DNA from: STC-74 sp043756665
GTDB taxonomy: Bacteria > Patescibacteriota > Gracilibacteria > BD1-5 > UBA2023
Direction of reading: 5' to 3'
Assembly (NCBI GenBank): GCA_043756665.1
Contig: JAYUQR010000018.1
Location: forward strand, 1-5,539
Length of the DNA stretch: 5,539 nt
Of this stretch, positions 4,687 through 5,539 are shown piece after piece. A model generated the notes under the pieces. That model was given only the letters and a program-made list of their open reading frames with translations, did not search any database and was not told the origin of the DNA. Each line of letters begins with the position of its first letter. Positions within the stretch are counted from its first letter, which is position 1. Made by a program: the position numbers and the translations under genes.

Positions 4687-5539
4687 TTATCTCCCAGGAA
4701 ATTCTAGTAAATACTCTGCTCATTCGATATATGCCTCAAGCGATCACCATTTTTCCTGATATTGTGCCATTTGTCTTCTGACATATTCATCAGCTTTTTC
4801 TCGACTCACCTTTCATTTTCATGACAGGATCTCGAGCTTATTCATCCGCAGAAGCTCATCGAGATAAGTCACCCAATCCTGCATCGAGAGATCTCGCTCA
4901 TAGGCATATTGGAGCTCTGCAAAAGCAAAGAATTGTTCACACAGAAGATAGAGTTTATGAAGCTCTTCTTCGAGAAGATAGTTTTTCCCGACAGTAGCTT
5001 CGGAGAGGGTAATATTCTTTTTGTCATGATGGATCATCCCAAGTGCAGGCTTATCACTGTTGACTCGCTTGAGGAGTATTTCAGGAGAGGTCATGCCCAC
5101 TATCGCATAGTGGAACTTGTTTTGGATCGTCTGGAAAAACTCTATTGCTTCCCCGCTTGATCTGTCATAATCCACAGCTGTCGTAAAAAGATCCTTGATC
5201 TTCTCATAGATATTCCTCTCGTCAAACCGTATAGCCCGAACTCGTTCCATGAGTCCATCATAGTCTCGTTTATCCGAAAAAATACCTTTTCTTCACTTGA
5301 GACGATTGTCGTCGAGTGCATACCCAGTACGAGAATATTCATCTACTATCATATTTGCCCAGGTGCGAAATGTTGTTGCCTGAGGAGAGTTGACCTTGAA
5401 TCCCACTGCGATTATGACTTGCAGATTATAGTACTTTTTTGGCTTCTTAAAGCTATTTTGGGTATTTTGCATTTTTTGCAATTTACTATCATCTGTACTC
5501 GTTTTGAGGTCATCGAGCTCACCATCAGCATATATCTTC
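4687..5539 (-). CDS. rhuM: RhuM family protein, N-terminus beyond the window (UGA read as Gly)
   Basis: The minus strand is open from the right edge to TAA 4687-4689, giving 283 residues without the N-terminus. RhuM-type motifs, numbered from the edge, include KKYYNLQVIIAVGFKVNS, TFRTWANMIVDEY, GYALDDNRLKGRKG, DYDGLMERVRAIR, ERNIYEKIKDLFTTAVDYD, FFQTIQNKFHYAIVG, TSPEILLKRV and LEILSGKGKVS. Five TGA codons (residues 82, 240, 242, 265, 273) are read as Gly; the one at 5293-5295 joins what would otherwise look like two genes. The missing part should be the helix-turn-helix-like start of the family. RhuM was named from a Salmonella pathogenicity island; its biochemical role is not established. 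Homologues often sit beside type I restriction-modification genes or in prophage-like regions. It faces the photolyase cluster and is not part of that operon. Confidence 0.85.

Noticed and set aside
4909..5160. Plus-strand 83-codon frame
   Set aside because: It is antisense to the clear RhuM-family coding region and lacks family features.
4819..5250. Stand-alone 143-aa protein starting at 5250
   Set aside because: It is the middle of the rhuM gene; the frame continues upstream through TGA 5293-5295 and downstream through TGA 4819-4821 to TAA 4687.

Overview
This window comes from a bacterium that reads UGA as glycine (genetic code 25). That points to the Candidate Phyla Radiation lineages Gracilibacteria or Absconditabacteria (SR1). 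Under the standard code most genes here fall apart into fragments. When TGA is read as glycine they become full-length proteins of known families. I count about 26 in-frame TGA codons, several at glycines that are conserved in those families. Every gene whose end is visible stops at TAA or TAG, never TGA.

Layout, left to right. (1) Positions 1-213 (+) hold the 3' end of an unrecognised gene, interrupted by an in-frame TAG and followed directly by an intrinsic terminator. (2) Positions 277-1943 (+) hold a small DUF2256 zinc-binding protein overlapping by 55 nt a cryptochrome/photolyase-family protein of 514 aa. (3) Positions 1944-2396 are a non-coding stretch built of GTCATT-type hairpin repeats and AT-rich units. 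(4) Positions 2397-3872 (+) hold an iron-sulfur photolyase of the PhrB / FeS-BCP family (491 aa). (5) Positions 3935-4405 (+) hold a small flavin reductase-like FMN-binding protein (156 aa), separated from the previous gene by one more GTCATTTC repeat. (6) Positions 4406-4686 are a convergent intergenic region with two hairpins, one a perfect 14-bp inverted repeat. (7) Positions 4687-5539 (-) hold a RhuM-family protein that runs off the right edge.

Functionally, the four plus-strand genes form a compact light-driven DNA repair (photoreactivation) module: two different flavin photolyases, the small protein that often travels with them, and a flavin-binding protein that could help supply or reduce flavin. 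This is notable in a lineage with very reduced genomes and suggests exposure to light. The RhuM gene on the opposite strand is probably a separate unit; RhuM proteins are often found with type I restriction-modification genes or prophage-like islands, but nothing in the window shows that directly. All functions are inferred from recalled family motifs; no database search was run.
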